A DNA stretch of 64,000 nt, from NCBI RefSeq assembly GCF_000406105.1, contig NZ_CM001974.1, positions 2,945,274 to 3,009,273 of the forward strand. The letters are read 5' to 3'. The notes beneath the pieces were generated by a model that was not told the DNA's origin, ran no database searches, and saw only the letters and a program-made list of their open reading frames with translations. The position numbers and the translations under genes are program-made. Source of the stretch: Dickeya chrysanthemi NCPPB 402 (GTDB taxonomy: Bacteria > Pseudomonadota > Gammaproteobacteria > Enterobacterales > Enterobacteriaceae). This document shows positions 61,001 through 64,000 of this stretch, piece after piece (within the stretch, counting starts at the first letter, position 1; every line of letters starts with the position of its first letter).

Positions 61001-63276
61001 ATGCGAGCCGGTGCGGTTCCCGTATGCACCGAGGTAATGGCAGACGCGTCGGTCAGCGGATAATCAGACTCCTCCATACCGACGAAGATGCCATGCTTTT
61101 GCCCATACCAGTCATGCGGGTCATAGCCTGCATCTTCAATCGCCCGCCACGCCGATTGCAGTAGCAAGCGATGGTGCGGATCCATGTAACGCGCTTCTCG
61201 CGGAGAGATCTTGAAAAACAGCGGATCAAAGCGGTCGATGTGCGTCATAAAACCACCCCGGGTGGTTTTCATCTGAAGATCACTGCGGGCCAGCCGATCA
61301 TCAGGCACCGGGCCGATAGGACACCGACCTTCCCGTAACACTTGCCAGAATTCCGCGGCGTTGTCGGCGCCGGCAACGTTAATATCGATGCCGATAATGG
61401 CGATATCATCATCATGATGGCTGTTTTGCGAGGGAGCCGCATCGTAGCGGCGCCTGTTGGCCGAACCGCTGTCGCGCATTTGTGCGGCCAGCATGTCGGC
61501 TAACGCCGCCGGCGTGCTGTAGCTGAATAGATCCGAACGCCGTAACGTAATCGGATAGGCCGCCGCCAGCCGTTTGACGAAAGCCGCAACAGAAACAGAA
61601 TCCAGGCCAAGATCGGTAAATGCCTGATGGTCTGTGTCTTCACTTGCACCTTTCAGCCCCAGCAAACGGCCTATTGTCGCTCGTAGCTCCGCGCTGGCCT
61701 CTGCAGCCGAATCGCCGGCCCGGTTTTTCTCAGGGCTAAACGGCTTATCATCAATCGGCAATGTTTGAGAGACGGAGGGTTGAGAGACTGAGGTTTGAGA
61801 GACTGGGGGGTGAAACCAGTAGTACTCACCCGCCAACGGCTCATGAGCCCGCGGGAAATCGGCGCCAGCGACCTGAGCGCCCCGATATTCTTCAATCACG
61901 ATATGGGCATTGTTGCCGCCTGAGCCATAGCTATGAATCGCCGCAAGTCGGGGGTGATCATCCGCCGGCCATGCCTGCGTTTCAGTCGCCAAACGACAGG
62001 GAACATCATGCGTATCGCAATATTCATTCGCTTGCTCAAAGTCCGGAATTTTATGAATTTTATCGGTCTGAAGACTGCGGATCACTTTCAGCAACGCCCC
62101 CAGAGAGGACGCGGAGTGCATGTGCCCCAACAGCGGCTTTAGACTACTCACCCGGCAGTAACCGGGCTCGAATGTCAGCCCTTGTTCATCGCATAGCTGG
62201 CGTAACGCCCGGTTTATCGCGGTCCATTCCGCAATATCCGCGACAGGCAGCCCCATGCCCTGCGCCTCAATGTAAGACACCCGCCGCGGGTCGATCCCCG
62301 CTTCCCGGTAACAGTCCTTGATCAGTTCACAATGCGCATCCGTATTCGGTGATGCCATTGAAATACCACCCTGACCATTGAAGTTAACCCGGGTGTGTTT
62401 GATGACGGCATAGACTCGTCGGCCGGCGGCTTCAGCATCCGCCAGACGCTCGAGCAGAATGGTGCCGACCCCTTCTGAGCGAATGAACCCATCCCCGTCT
62501 TTACCGAAAGAGCGTACCGTTTTCCCGTGGGTCAATTGATTGGAATCGTTCAAGCGGTTAGTGACATCCGGCATCAGCATCACATTAGCGGCACCGACAA
62601 TGGCACGGTCAATCACACCGGCTCTGAGCGCCAGCGTCGCTCTGTGCAGTGCCACGGCAAACCCGGCACAGGTTGCATTGATTAATTCGCTGGGCCCGGC
62701 TAAATCAAACTGGTAAGAAATCCGGTTCGCAATCATGCTGTCGGCCTGCGACAGGCCGAACTCAGGTCGATAGCCGTGGCGCGCCATCAGCGCCGCGTAC
62801 TCATTGGACTCACAGCCGATAAACACCCCGGTCTGCGTTTTTCGCAGAGATTCGGCAGCAATGCCGGCATCTTTCAGCATGTGATAGGTTGACATCAACA
62901 ACAGGCGTTGCCTGGGATCCAGCTCTTCGGCCTCTATCGGTAAAATACCGAACACTTCTGGCGCAAATGACGCGATGTCAGGAATAAATCCCCCCGACAA
63001 CACAGACCATTGATCATCGCCCCCGTTTTCCCCCTGTCGATACCATGCCTGGCGCTGTGCCGGTAGTTCGGTGATTAAGGCGTCATCCGCATCCAGATGT
63101 CGCCATAACTCAGCCACACTCATACATTGCGGGAAATACCCGGCCAGCCCCGTAATCGCCAGCGGCGCATTGTTTACATGCGTCGCGGACACATCCAATA
63201 GCGAATCCGATGTGGTCGTTTTATGGTGTTGAATCCACTGTTCAAGGAAAGACAGGTGTTCTGATTGATCATGCAT
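43048..63276 (-). CDS. PKS-A: giant trans-AT polyketide synthase, KS0-ACP / KS-KR-ACP / KS-DH-DH*-KR-ACP / KS-DH-KR-ACP-ACP / KS-ACP / KS0
   Basis: About 6,740 residues as read; start ATG 63276 overlaps the upstream stop and has ggagaagg before it. Approximate positions. KS1 Cys 204 (TCAGFA), His motif EAQGMG at 337. ACP 560. KS2 Cys 777. KR 1499. ACP 1826. KS3 Cys 2084. DH 2559 (HQIHGQKVLPG). DH* 2867, motif shortened to HGGLLPG and Asp lost (MNGAV). KR 3306. ACP 3605. KS4 Cys 3909. DH 4414. KR 4871. ACPs 5179 and 5316, near-identical. KS5 Cys 5585. ACP 6098. KS6 Cys 6341, His motif EPEANG at 6475. KS1 and KS6 lack the catalytic His and should be non-elongating. KS2-KS5 keep Cys and both His. 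KRs have full TGGxGGxG and Tyr/Asn sites. No AT domain. A probable frameshift at 43454-43459 replaces the last 210 or so residues. Confidence 0.92.
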   Translation of the reverse strand: MHDQSEHLSFLEQWIQHHKTTTSDSLLDVSATHVNNAPLAITGLAGYFPQCMSVAELWRHLDADDALITELPAQRQAWYRQGENGGDDQWSVLSGGFIPDIASFAPEVFGILPIEAEELDPRQRLLLMSTYHMLKDAGIAAESLRKTQTGVFIGCESNEYAALMARHGYRPEFGLSQADSMIANRISYQFDLAGPSELINATCAGFAVALHRATLALRAGVIDRAIVGAANVMLMPDVTNRLNDSNQLTHGKTVRSFGKDGDGFIRSEGVGTILLERLADAEAAGRRVYAVIKHTRVNFNGQGGISMASPNTDAHCELIKDCYREAGIDPRRVSYIEAQGMGLPVADIAEWTAINRALRQLCDEQGLTFEPGYCRVSSLKPLLGHMHSASSLGALLKVIRSLQTDKIHKIPDFEQANEYCDTHDVPCRLATETQAWPADDHPRLAAIHSYGSGGNNAHIVIEEYRGAQVAGADFPRAHEPLAGEYYWFHPPVSQTSVSQPSVSQTLPIDDKPFSPEKNRAGDSAAEASAELRATIGRLLGLKGASEDTDHQAFTDLGLDSVSVAAFVKRLAAAYPITLRRSDLFSYSTPAALADMLAAQMRDSGSANRRRYDAAPSQNSHHDDDIAIIGIDINVAGADNAAEFWQVLREGRCPIGPVPDDRLARSDLQMKTTRGGFMTHIDRFDPLFFKISPREARYMDPHHRLLLQSAWRAIEDAGYDPHDWYGQKHGIFVGMEESDYPLTDASAITSVHTGTAPARIGYFLDTKGPLLSIGTACSSSLVAVHYACQSILSGESELALAGGCNLICQPERLLHALSRMGDMLSPDGTCYAFDDRANGMVVGEGCATVVLKRYSEARREGDDIYAVIKGSGINYDGKTNGLTAPNGARQRELYTQIHQKSGVSPDQIGYVVSHGTGTMLGDPIECNALIDAFRAGTDKKQYCALTSPKTNIGHTQAASGIVNVITAALALKNREIPPSLNYVRPNEDINFADSPFYVNTELKRWEQERRFAAVSAFGHSGTNAHLVLQNADEQEGRQDAPSDTDEPFLVVLSAKSEPQLKQMAANLMAGDEPENMRDLAYTLQCGRTAMSHRLAWIADSWSALRESVERYLTAEEGFRSCPDLYYADVPAATYSNAAEALLSEGERPGVTSARIGGQLACWLRGEPTDWRVLYPGQAPRRLHLPTYPFEQESYWIPAADNPVTTTPAATLSAPGQQSRKAEQALRHVPIEPDKATAPEQDDVVLVYREQWRQQPLPDAPHRAERQITRLLCVAPAAAQTTLQRGIRQIAGETTTEFFTPDDLSATDVGAYRRYFTQVQAGQRTQSEPGAVDALLCFVEPESGMNQLVPLFQGLLSSGLAVGRVLVVSAFTGRLARCYADALVAFGTSLRFVLPATQVTFAAVELTEAAETDQWLWVSGCLSDIWAELQSEPVHGVRYSQGKRHVLTFESARLGHDGLENDGLESDDILNADASLNANGVSKPDDRLKTESALKIGGCYLITGGLGGLGQIFARYLCEHFMAKVLLVGRSPLDAEKQASLRAIERHGGQAIYLQADVSELSQMQSLFADCQRQGIKINGILHTAGVQTTRTLAEKDRDEVRQVLAPKIQGTLVLDQAWQNVFGTQEIVDFVAYFSSSAAVFGDFGGCDYAVANRFQTAYANSRNSQTGAGEQAPSPTGKTIAISWPVWQDGGMTQRSTEREQATSLYLKTSGQRALRSEEGVRVFEQLLVSDAGSSLVMVGQPAGIQRLLGNGLPGESAVRQDSAPQRSATAAATAIASLRRPEMQGLTVEQCVLWQLQQTVGQILAIDRHRLHHDMNLADFGFDSISLAEFASSLGKHWNITVSPALFFGHATLSQLCRYFMSTYGELMQAYYRGLGNADEVSDPNAESARADAPHGIRPAVGEAARHDAQDTSFDGEEPIAIIGMSGRFPGARDIDEMWQYLAEGKSSVSRVSAEYLRGRDESCRDGDTSTEQGLWCGVIPGAAEFDPLFFEISPREAQNMDPSQRQLLQEAWKALEHAGYGAQTVRQHHIGTFVGVEEGAYGRFASTEHVEITANHNGILASRLAYFLDLHGPVLAVNTACSSGLVAAHLACASLRNRECDTALAAGVSLQLSTEGFDIMTRSGMISEDGVCYTFDQRANGMVPGEAVVVLVLKRLSQAQADGDLIHGLIRASGINYDGKTNGITAPNGVAQTELLNSVYQRAHINPEQIDYIVTHGTGTRLGDPVEINALNDAFGAYTDKQAFCALTSTKTNFGHTFAASGLVSAVSLIQALNQQIIPASLHCQQENDYITWAESPFYVNKTAKAWPIRSDRSRMGAVSAFGMSGTNAHLVMQEYPQPVSAPGPTRSHYLLCLSAKTDEALYRKVDDLIAHVQKPQTSDQGLAAISYTLLRGRGHFQYRLALVVEDREGVIVSLRQAAHSSRPNLFRGKVPLNFSGQKTIRQHVDALLHQSQHAKGQEYQEILSALADYYCQGYELDGAALLPDVPRCVVLPTYPFAREHYWIEDATAFSSSPERSAETGALHPLLKENASTLAELRFRAAFSGEEFFLADHQIHGQKVLPGVSYLEMARAAYAYAAAPVMPVAHSPYFRLKQVLWLQPVVAEQQTTTLYLGLSEQDNGLIDYQIYSQDDRQQRTVHGQGIIAPPFDDAAAGGPASEPHYLDLNQLQQQMTGPEYQAEHCYQTFLDMGLNYGETFQGIERLLTGERQVLARIALPDAAISSAFVLHPSLIDAALQTSLGLNRAGALSGAAYVPFALEQLDVFGEIDSRLWVWLRLASTASPADEQVQKMDIDLCDDHGRICVSMRGFSTRILPLPHRADVHTTHNATPQRPAATVEAALGTAPVVNRTSKVLNGSEYFLQDHGGLLPGMLSLEWMRELAVSHLPASHCEAVVGLSDVVWRQPVTVGEQGADIDLCLHQDEQGYYCVISRQGQVHAQGRVMTGRTDATAPQPLQLDDIAQRCRQRRSHHDCAEFFGAAIGPRLLGITDYKQGHQEALATLAVHPDCIGAQEEQGLPPALMNGAVLAGILLAVGGERQGAHPLMPFSMDALRVYQPLPASVRAYLRQTQSETGAEHRVVRCDIWLTDERGHILVEMKGLSMVSASASPRAELVFARPQWVSQDRGTAPEYGDDSALPPPCFILADENTALQTALQHSWPDCQVVNLSVGQGDAPQQFTHCLQQLFAHIKESIRACRATSRRQSILLLASEPVNEAWLSAVSGVLKTARQEHAGINGKVIRYHDSTEAVSLLLTQLPCEMHDVNDATEIYYDGAGKRSVKAWRRITQSDMAEDALPVSSGGVIWITGGLGGIGYQVARELGTRYQARLVLSGRSALNAQGEQRLVALRQQGIEVTYLQGDVTDPVQTRQMVRQILQKEGQLNGVIHSAGIIRDALIVNKTETEFLDVLAPKVAGTLALDEATQDCNLDFMVLFSSLSSAFGNAGQADYAGANGFMDGFAVRRNQQVAAGLRRGKTLAINWPLWRDGGMGISAPDEVLLRQQTGLMPMPTDAGIRALIRGLHSQESQLGVIYGDAEKIQARLYGGHAQSHSSPVHSAAIDKPTTAGSAVKVGQVCAVLVSMVAQLQKLDEKKIELDMELSKYGFNSIDFTEFAGRLNKTYGLALMPTVFFEHSTLRAMGNYLAGTYPDAFADKTAAFPITAGAVSGMAAVRPPQLTVTGTTKVGEGRKAVGRWTSSQSQPSAAAMIAPFDDAASDQAASGVPSSRGITAGASALPTSDAIAIIGMSGRFPQSRNLDEFWQQLEANRDLISPVPADRWNWREYYGDPHETPGKTKVNCGGFMQDVDCFDPLFFGISPREAQSLDPQFRVFLETVWATIEDAGYCASDLSGSNTGVFVGVSTSEYKDAWLKYSHDKFGIGDPPWLSHFALANRVSYVLNLRGPSEPIDTACSSSLVAIHRAIEAIRSGSCDRAIVGGVNIIANPGITITAGEAGILSEDGRCKTFDISADGYGRGEGVGAIMLKPLSQAKADGDRIHGLIRGSAENHGGKATSPTAPNPLAQQELLVQAYRRSGIDPETVGYIEAHGTGTKLGDPIEINGLKKAFETLYREQNKPMPQQAYCGLGSVKTNIGHLEAAAGISGVLKILLMFRHRKIPGNVHLKTANPYLELAGSPFYLVRETQAWPAGEDAAGRPVPRRAGVSSFGIGGANAHIVLEEYAPESDVGHASSALPAAISVAPAAPVAIVLSAKKAVRLDDVVQGLAAFLDSAAYADQQPSLTEIAYTLQVGREAMEERLAFVVRSVQELKHTLAAYLAGADMPPGVYRGSVKAGKESLSMLADEETWQAMVGTWLQQGRYDKLLDFWVKGGQVDWKQWYPAAAKPRRLGLPTYPFARDRFWLKIKTPERDRQDTMVPAVKTSPHRLHPLVHRNTSDIHGLSFTSWFDGHEFFLADHRVNGKKLLPGVAYLEMARAAVEQVVGAGLHLQLTQIVWVRPFIAEPPQPSAVADGIYPLTVKLSPQSTKVMRFEICSLTADGQTQTHCQGNVRVMDPLSDDRETLDLSVAMAGHQDGSMDNYECYQAFRRLGIIYGPGHQGIERLYLAKGRVLARLVLPEAYHDTLDEYVLHPGLMDSALQATLGLSREHRLGLPFDMESIDILHRCTPAMWASISYDGGVQPDPQAKVQRLTITLYDDAGVLCVSLRGFSARTPEPTPTPEKGTLLLVPQWRRKPAPVNTVVPHSYASRQILLCGDPASATERGLTGDVVLPGMNRDDIALSFHQNALALFAHVKTMLADQPKQAIFLQLVVVGDFPARLLAALGGVLKTACLENPHVIGQLIELDESVSADMVGEMLRESRLVPDERHIRYGREGRQVLFWQEVGVMTSTLAHPTADASSALPTLPRMPWKEQGVYLITGGAGGLGLVFATEIARQTRHARLILTGRSAMNARIQTSLSRLAALGAQVDYHSLDVCDRQGVDALIATLTAQYGTLNGVLHCAGVLRDGYMLKKSEADFQAVLAPKVQGTVNLDQALAQHPLDFFILFSSTAAGLGNPGQADYVTANSFMDAYAHYRQQQVAAQLRMGRTLAINWPLWQEGGMQVDDAVETMMYQSTGMVAISTDAGLQAFYQALEREDNQVLVIAGDVEKLRRTLRGRQQVQDEKRSDEAVAAEQAKGFGPMTATGIDKQELAGVVQQRLMREVSALLDVDATDIDADLELTELGFDSILTTGFANKLNRQYGLDVLPTVFFEYPTLSALSGYLADTYQAVLAAKFADVLHQAGARDAFVHHERVDPSQAYHAEPVMTRFRPDEATEARHTETDRQALHEVIASLLVQEVSTLLHVETADIDIDSELNELGFDSILTTGFANKLNRQYTLELLPTVFFEYPTIAGLTHYLTEHYQDHFSRLFAAKVMRQSPLSSHPSADDAAPRHDVHTSQEDARRGVQAAGNLPRRDEHDAIAIVGMSGSFPMAADLETYWENLLQGKDCISEVPPARWNWRDYLQAVHGAENRDSIRWGGFIQDMAEFDPLFFGISPREAELMDPQQRLLMTHAWKVIEDAGYSAASLSGSTLGIYVGTGNTGYSGLIVDAKLPAEGFTATGVVPSVGPNRMSYFLNVHGPSEPIETACSSSLIAIHRGVSALRHEGCDMVIVGGVNTLVTPDTFVSFCKAGMLAADGRCKTFSSQADGYVRGEGVGMLLLKRLAAAEADGDHIYGVIRGSAQNHGGRASSLTAPNPKAQVALLESAYRNAGIDPGSVSYIEAHGTGTKLGDPIEINSLKAAFNAGKATSPQQGDHHVGCGIGSVKTNIGHLEMAAGIAGVIKVLLQMKHQTLVKSLHCEALNPYIDFTGTPFYIVSENRPWQALKNAQGEPLPRRAGVSSFGFGGTNAHVVIEEYRDTRPVSQAVADRYVIVLSAKDEVRLRSVARNLRQYLERHQGDAELTLTNLAYTLQVGRDAMDERLGWIVTSFHDLMAKIDDFLQGTANPDDTYRGQRGAHKSLMAQFSADEELREAVAKWAERGKYARLLNLWCQGLAFDWSVLYRGLRPRRLSLPTYPFDRQTFWLPASQEKNGVVRHVAESRAAHPVPDVSAEMPPSLSQDAGAESDSAGVNLETYLKQLISRQLKVAEEMISPDRALDELGMDSVVSVALLNTIRETFPDVSRSLFMEYHTLGDIQQHLRSHLGGRRMMPGRPTAAAERVVHANPASADSAPAQDEPGRNVSIIGMAGIFPQAEQIAEFWENLNAGRTTLSVLSDKRKYLMALQARDSGYSRIGGYLDGVEYFDHKLFKIPHKEAQKLDPQLRKLLEVIWQAVADAGYTLSQFREKRTGLFVATRGHSGYQDIPARLDPAQTAQWRFQAEQISAYANRISNILNLAGLSEIVETGCASFLVAIRHAMCAIKEGRCQQAIVATAELGLSPFVQNRTDDQALYSSHPVTKSFANDSDGYVKSEVIGAIILKAEEMALAQGDAIYANVKAVGVSHGGKAPLKWYSPNIEGQKSAIEAALSEAGIDPATVSYIEPEANGSQLGDASELVAIQAVYGPYLQEKPSSIAIGSLKPLTGHAETASTFPVLVKMVLSMYYRRLAKIDGLGELNEGITLADGFELIREDRTWEKQGDVPRRGAIHSMSIGGVNAHLLLEEFEVKPQAIHGEGGFQPSAGQANPPFVSCFPKPMTPGYIPWWATTWISCPASRPILLRVGGGRPRRRRKRNLRVRRPIWRNSNTPCNRGGNTGRCGWRFAPQTWRSCKRVYSAGTPMRAIPPRLMITDSHHRILPANCPIAAMPYGKR
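43454..43459. other. Probable frameshift site in PKS-A
   Basis: Run of six C (six G on the coding strand) where the conserved PKS reading moves from the giant frame to the frame ending at 42821. Adding one base joins GEGG to LSAVRRAGEPTF. See the tail feature. Confidence 0.75.
58887..58916. repeat. 15-bp duplication in the linker before the first KR of PKS-A
   Basis: Two copies of tttctaaaccgtcat (the second with two changes), encoding a GLEND/GLESD repeat just upstream of the KR domain. Confidence 0.75.
61763..61807. repeat. 15-bp tandem repeat (three units) in the linker after KS1 of PKS-A
   Basis: Three near-perfect copies of gtttgagagactgag, encoding VSQTS/VSQPS repeats between KS1 and the first ACP. 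Confidence 0.85.
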
Positions 63277-63999
63277 AAGCCACCTTCTCCCGCTTGAGAT
63301 TGAATTCAACTAATTGCTGTAAATAACCAAAAGCATTGCGGACTGCGGCGTAGTCGATGCCAAAGTCCTGAAGGAAGGCAATTTCATCGACGCCAGACGC
63401 GATGGCTAAATCAATCTGTTTCTGGCACTCCTCAAGCGGGCCAAAGATGCCTCCGGTTTTGAAGTAACGGGCATAGGCATAATCAAGAATGTGGTCAATC
63501 TGGCTGTTGTCGAAATGCTTATCCCGGGCTTTCATCTGCGGAATAATGCTGCTGCGGATATACGCTTTGAAGGGCTCGCGCACCACCTGCTGTACCCACT
63601 CCCGATCCGGATGAACAAAGGCGTGCATCATCAGGGTGACCCGACCGCTTTGCGGGTCCAGCCCGGCTTCCGCCCGGGCGGCGCGGTAAACATCTACGTA
63701 TTTTCTGAACTCGTGCAGGTCGATACCATGCAACATGCCGAATACGTTATAACCCTGCAGGCCCGCATGCCGAAACCCCTGTTCGGAAAGGCTGAAATAC
63801 CAGATATTTATCTCTTTCTGAATGGGGCGCGGATAAACCACCGTCGGAAAAATCTCTCCGCCGGGACCGGGAAAATCCACCGTTTCCCCTCGCCATAGTT
63901 TCTGTATCACCGGAATCCGCTGATCGCGTATTGTTGCCCGGTCCTCATAAGTTTCCGGCGACAGGATAAAATCCGCTTTGTTCCAGCCGCTCCCCACCC
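63269..63999 (-). CDS. Luciferase-like (LLM class) flavin-dependent monooxygenase, N-terminus outside window
   Basis: Flavin-dependent oxygenase of the bacterial luciferase-like family, common as a tailoring enzyme in trans-AT PKS and hybrid clusters. The last 242 or so residues are visible. The frame is open to the right edge and the first codons read GVGSGWNKADF, a family stretch that lies well inside the usual protein, so the true start is beyond 64000. Recognisable parts are the conserved RIPVIQKLWRGETVDFPGPGG and, near the end, the GPLEECQKQIDLAIASGVDE segment seen in LLM proteins. The stop (TGA) overlaps the PKS-A ATG, so the two are coupled. The reaction (hydroxylation, Baeyer-Villiger or other) cannot be read. 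Confidence 0.88.
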   Translation of the reverse strand, partial: VGSGWNKADFILSPETYEDRATIRDQRIPVIQKLWRGETVDFPGPGGEIFPTVVYPRPIQKEINIWYFSLSEQGFRHAGLQGYNVFGMLHGIDLHEFRKYVDVYRAARAEAGLDPQSGRVTLMMHAFVHPDREWVQQVVREPFKAYIRSSIIPQMKARDKHFDNSQIDHILDYAYARYFKTGGIFGPLEECQKQIDLAIASGVDEIAFLQDFGIDYAAVRNAFGYLQQLVEFNLKREKVAYA

Positions 64000-64000
64000 C

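Noticed and set aside
10718..63999. Identity as the oocydin A, zeamine or solanimycin cluster
   Set aside because: Domain order and tailoring genes could not be matched with confidence from memory, so no product or gene names were given.
1..64000. CRISPR arrays, rRNA genes, insertion sequences
   Set aside because: No spaced direct-repeat array, rRNA sequence or transposase was seen anywhere in the window.

Overview
The window reads as chromosome of a soft-rot plant pathogen of the genus Dickeya. It carries the endoglucanase Cel5Z and the PL9 pectate lyase PelL side by side, both with the catalytic residues of the D. dadantii/D. chrysanthemi enzymes, next to enterobacterial cytochrome b562 and a tRNA-Cys/tRNA-Leu(UAA) pair. 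The species is not settled by the sequence.

Left part (1-10.4 kb). A MATE exporter (5' end cut by the window edge), cybC, celZ (+) and pelL (-, convergent with celZ). Then comes an isolated phage-type lysis cassette (holin, lambda R-like endolysin, Rz and nested Rz1) with no capsid or tail genes beside it. Next is an AT-rich block on the minus strand: a membrane-anchored coiled-coil protein with a C-terminal GIY-YIG-like nuclease domain, resembling the DUF4041/GIY-YIG anti-phage nuclease class (SNIPE-like), and two small unrecognised genes. The block ends at the tRNA genes and their terminator.

Right part (10.7-64 kb). One long minus-strand gene cluster encodes a trans-acyltransferase polyketide synthase and runs off the right edge. 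In transcription order: a flavin-dependent luciferase-like monooxygenase (partial); PKS-A (about 6,740 residues as read, about 6,800 if a frameshift is repaired); a discrete ACP; a cupin/JmjC-type Fe(II)/2-oxoglutarate enzyme; a 120-residue orphan; PKS-B; PKS-C (5,553 residues); a secreted orphan; a PfaD-type enoylreductase; a tandem AT-AT protein; a single malonyl-type AT; and a Sfp/EntD-type phosphopantetheinyl transferase. None of the three megasynthases contains an AT domain; the discrete ATs would load them in trans and the PPTase would activate the ACPs.

Domain order read from motifs. PKS-A: KS0-ACP / KS-KR-ACP / KS-DH-DH*-KR-ACP / KS-DH-KR-ACP-ACP / KS-ACP / KS0. Then the discrete ACP. 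PKS-B: KS-DH-ACP / KS-KR. PKS-C: MT-ACP-ACP / KS-DH-ACP / KS-KR-ACP / KS-ACP-TE / KS-ACP-C. The KS-KR end of PKS-B and the MT-ACP-ACP start of PKS-C together make one split module.

Most striking points: (1) the cupin/JmjC enzyme has His-x-Gly where the family has His-x-Asp, the substitution that marks Fe/2OG halogenases, so it may be an unusual halogenase tailoring the polyketide; (2) PKS-C has a complete-looking thioesterase embedded before a final KS-ACP-condensation module, giving two possible release domains; (3) a probable one-base frameshift in a run of six C (43454-43459) near the end of PKS-A; (4) two KS domains lacking the catalytic His; (5) two orphan proteins built into the operon; (6) the SNIPE-like nuclease. 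No product is assigned.
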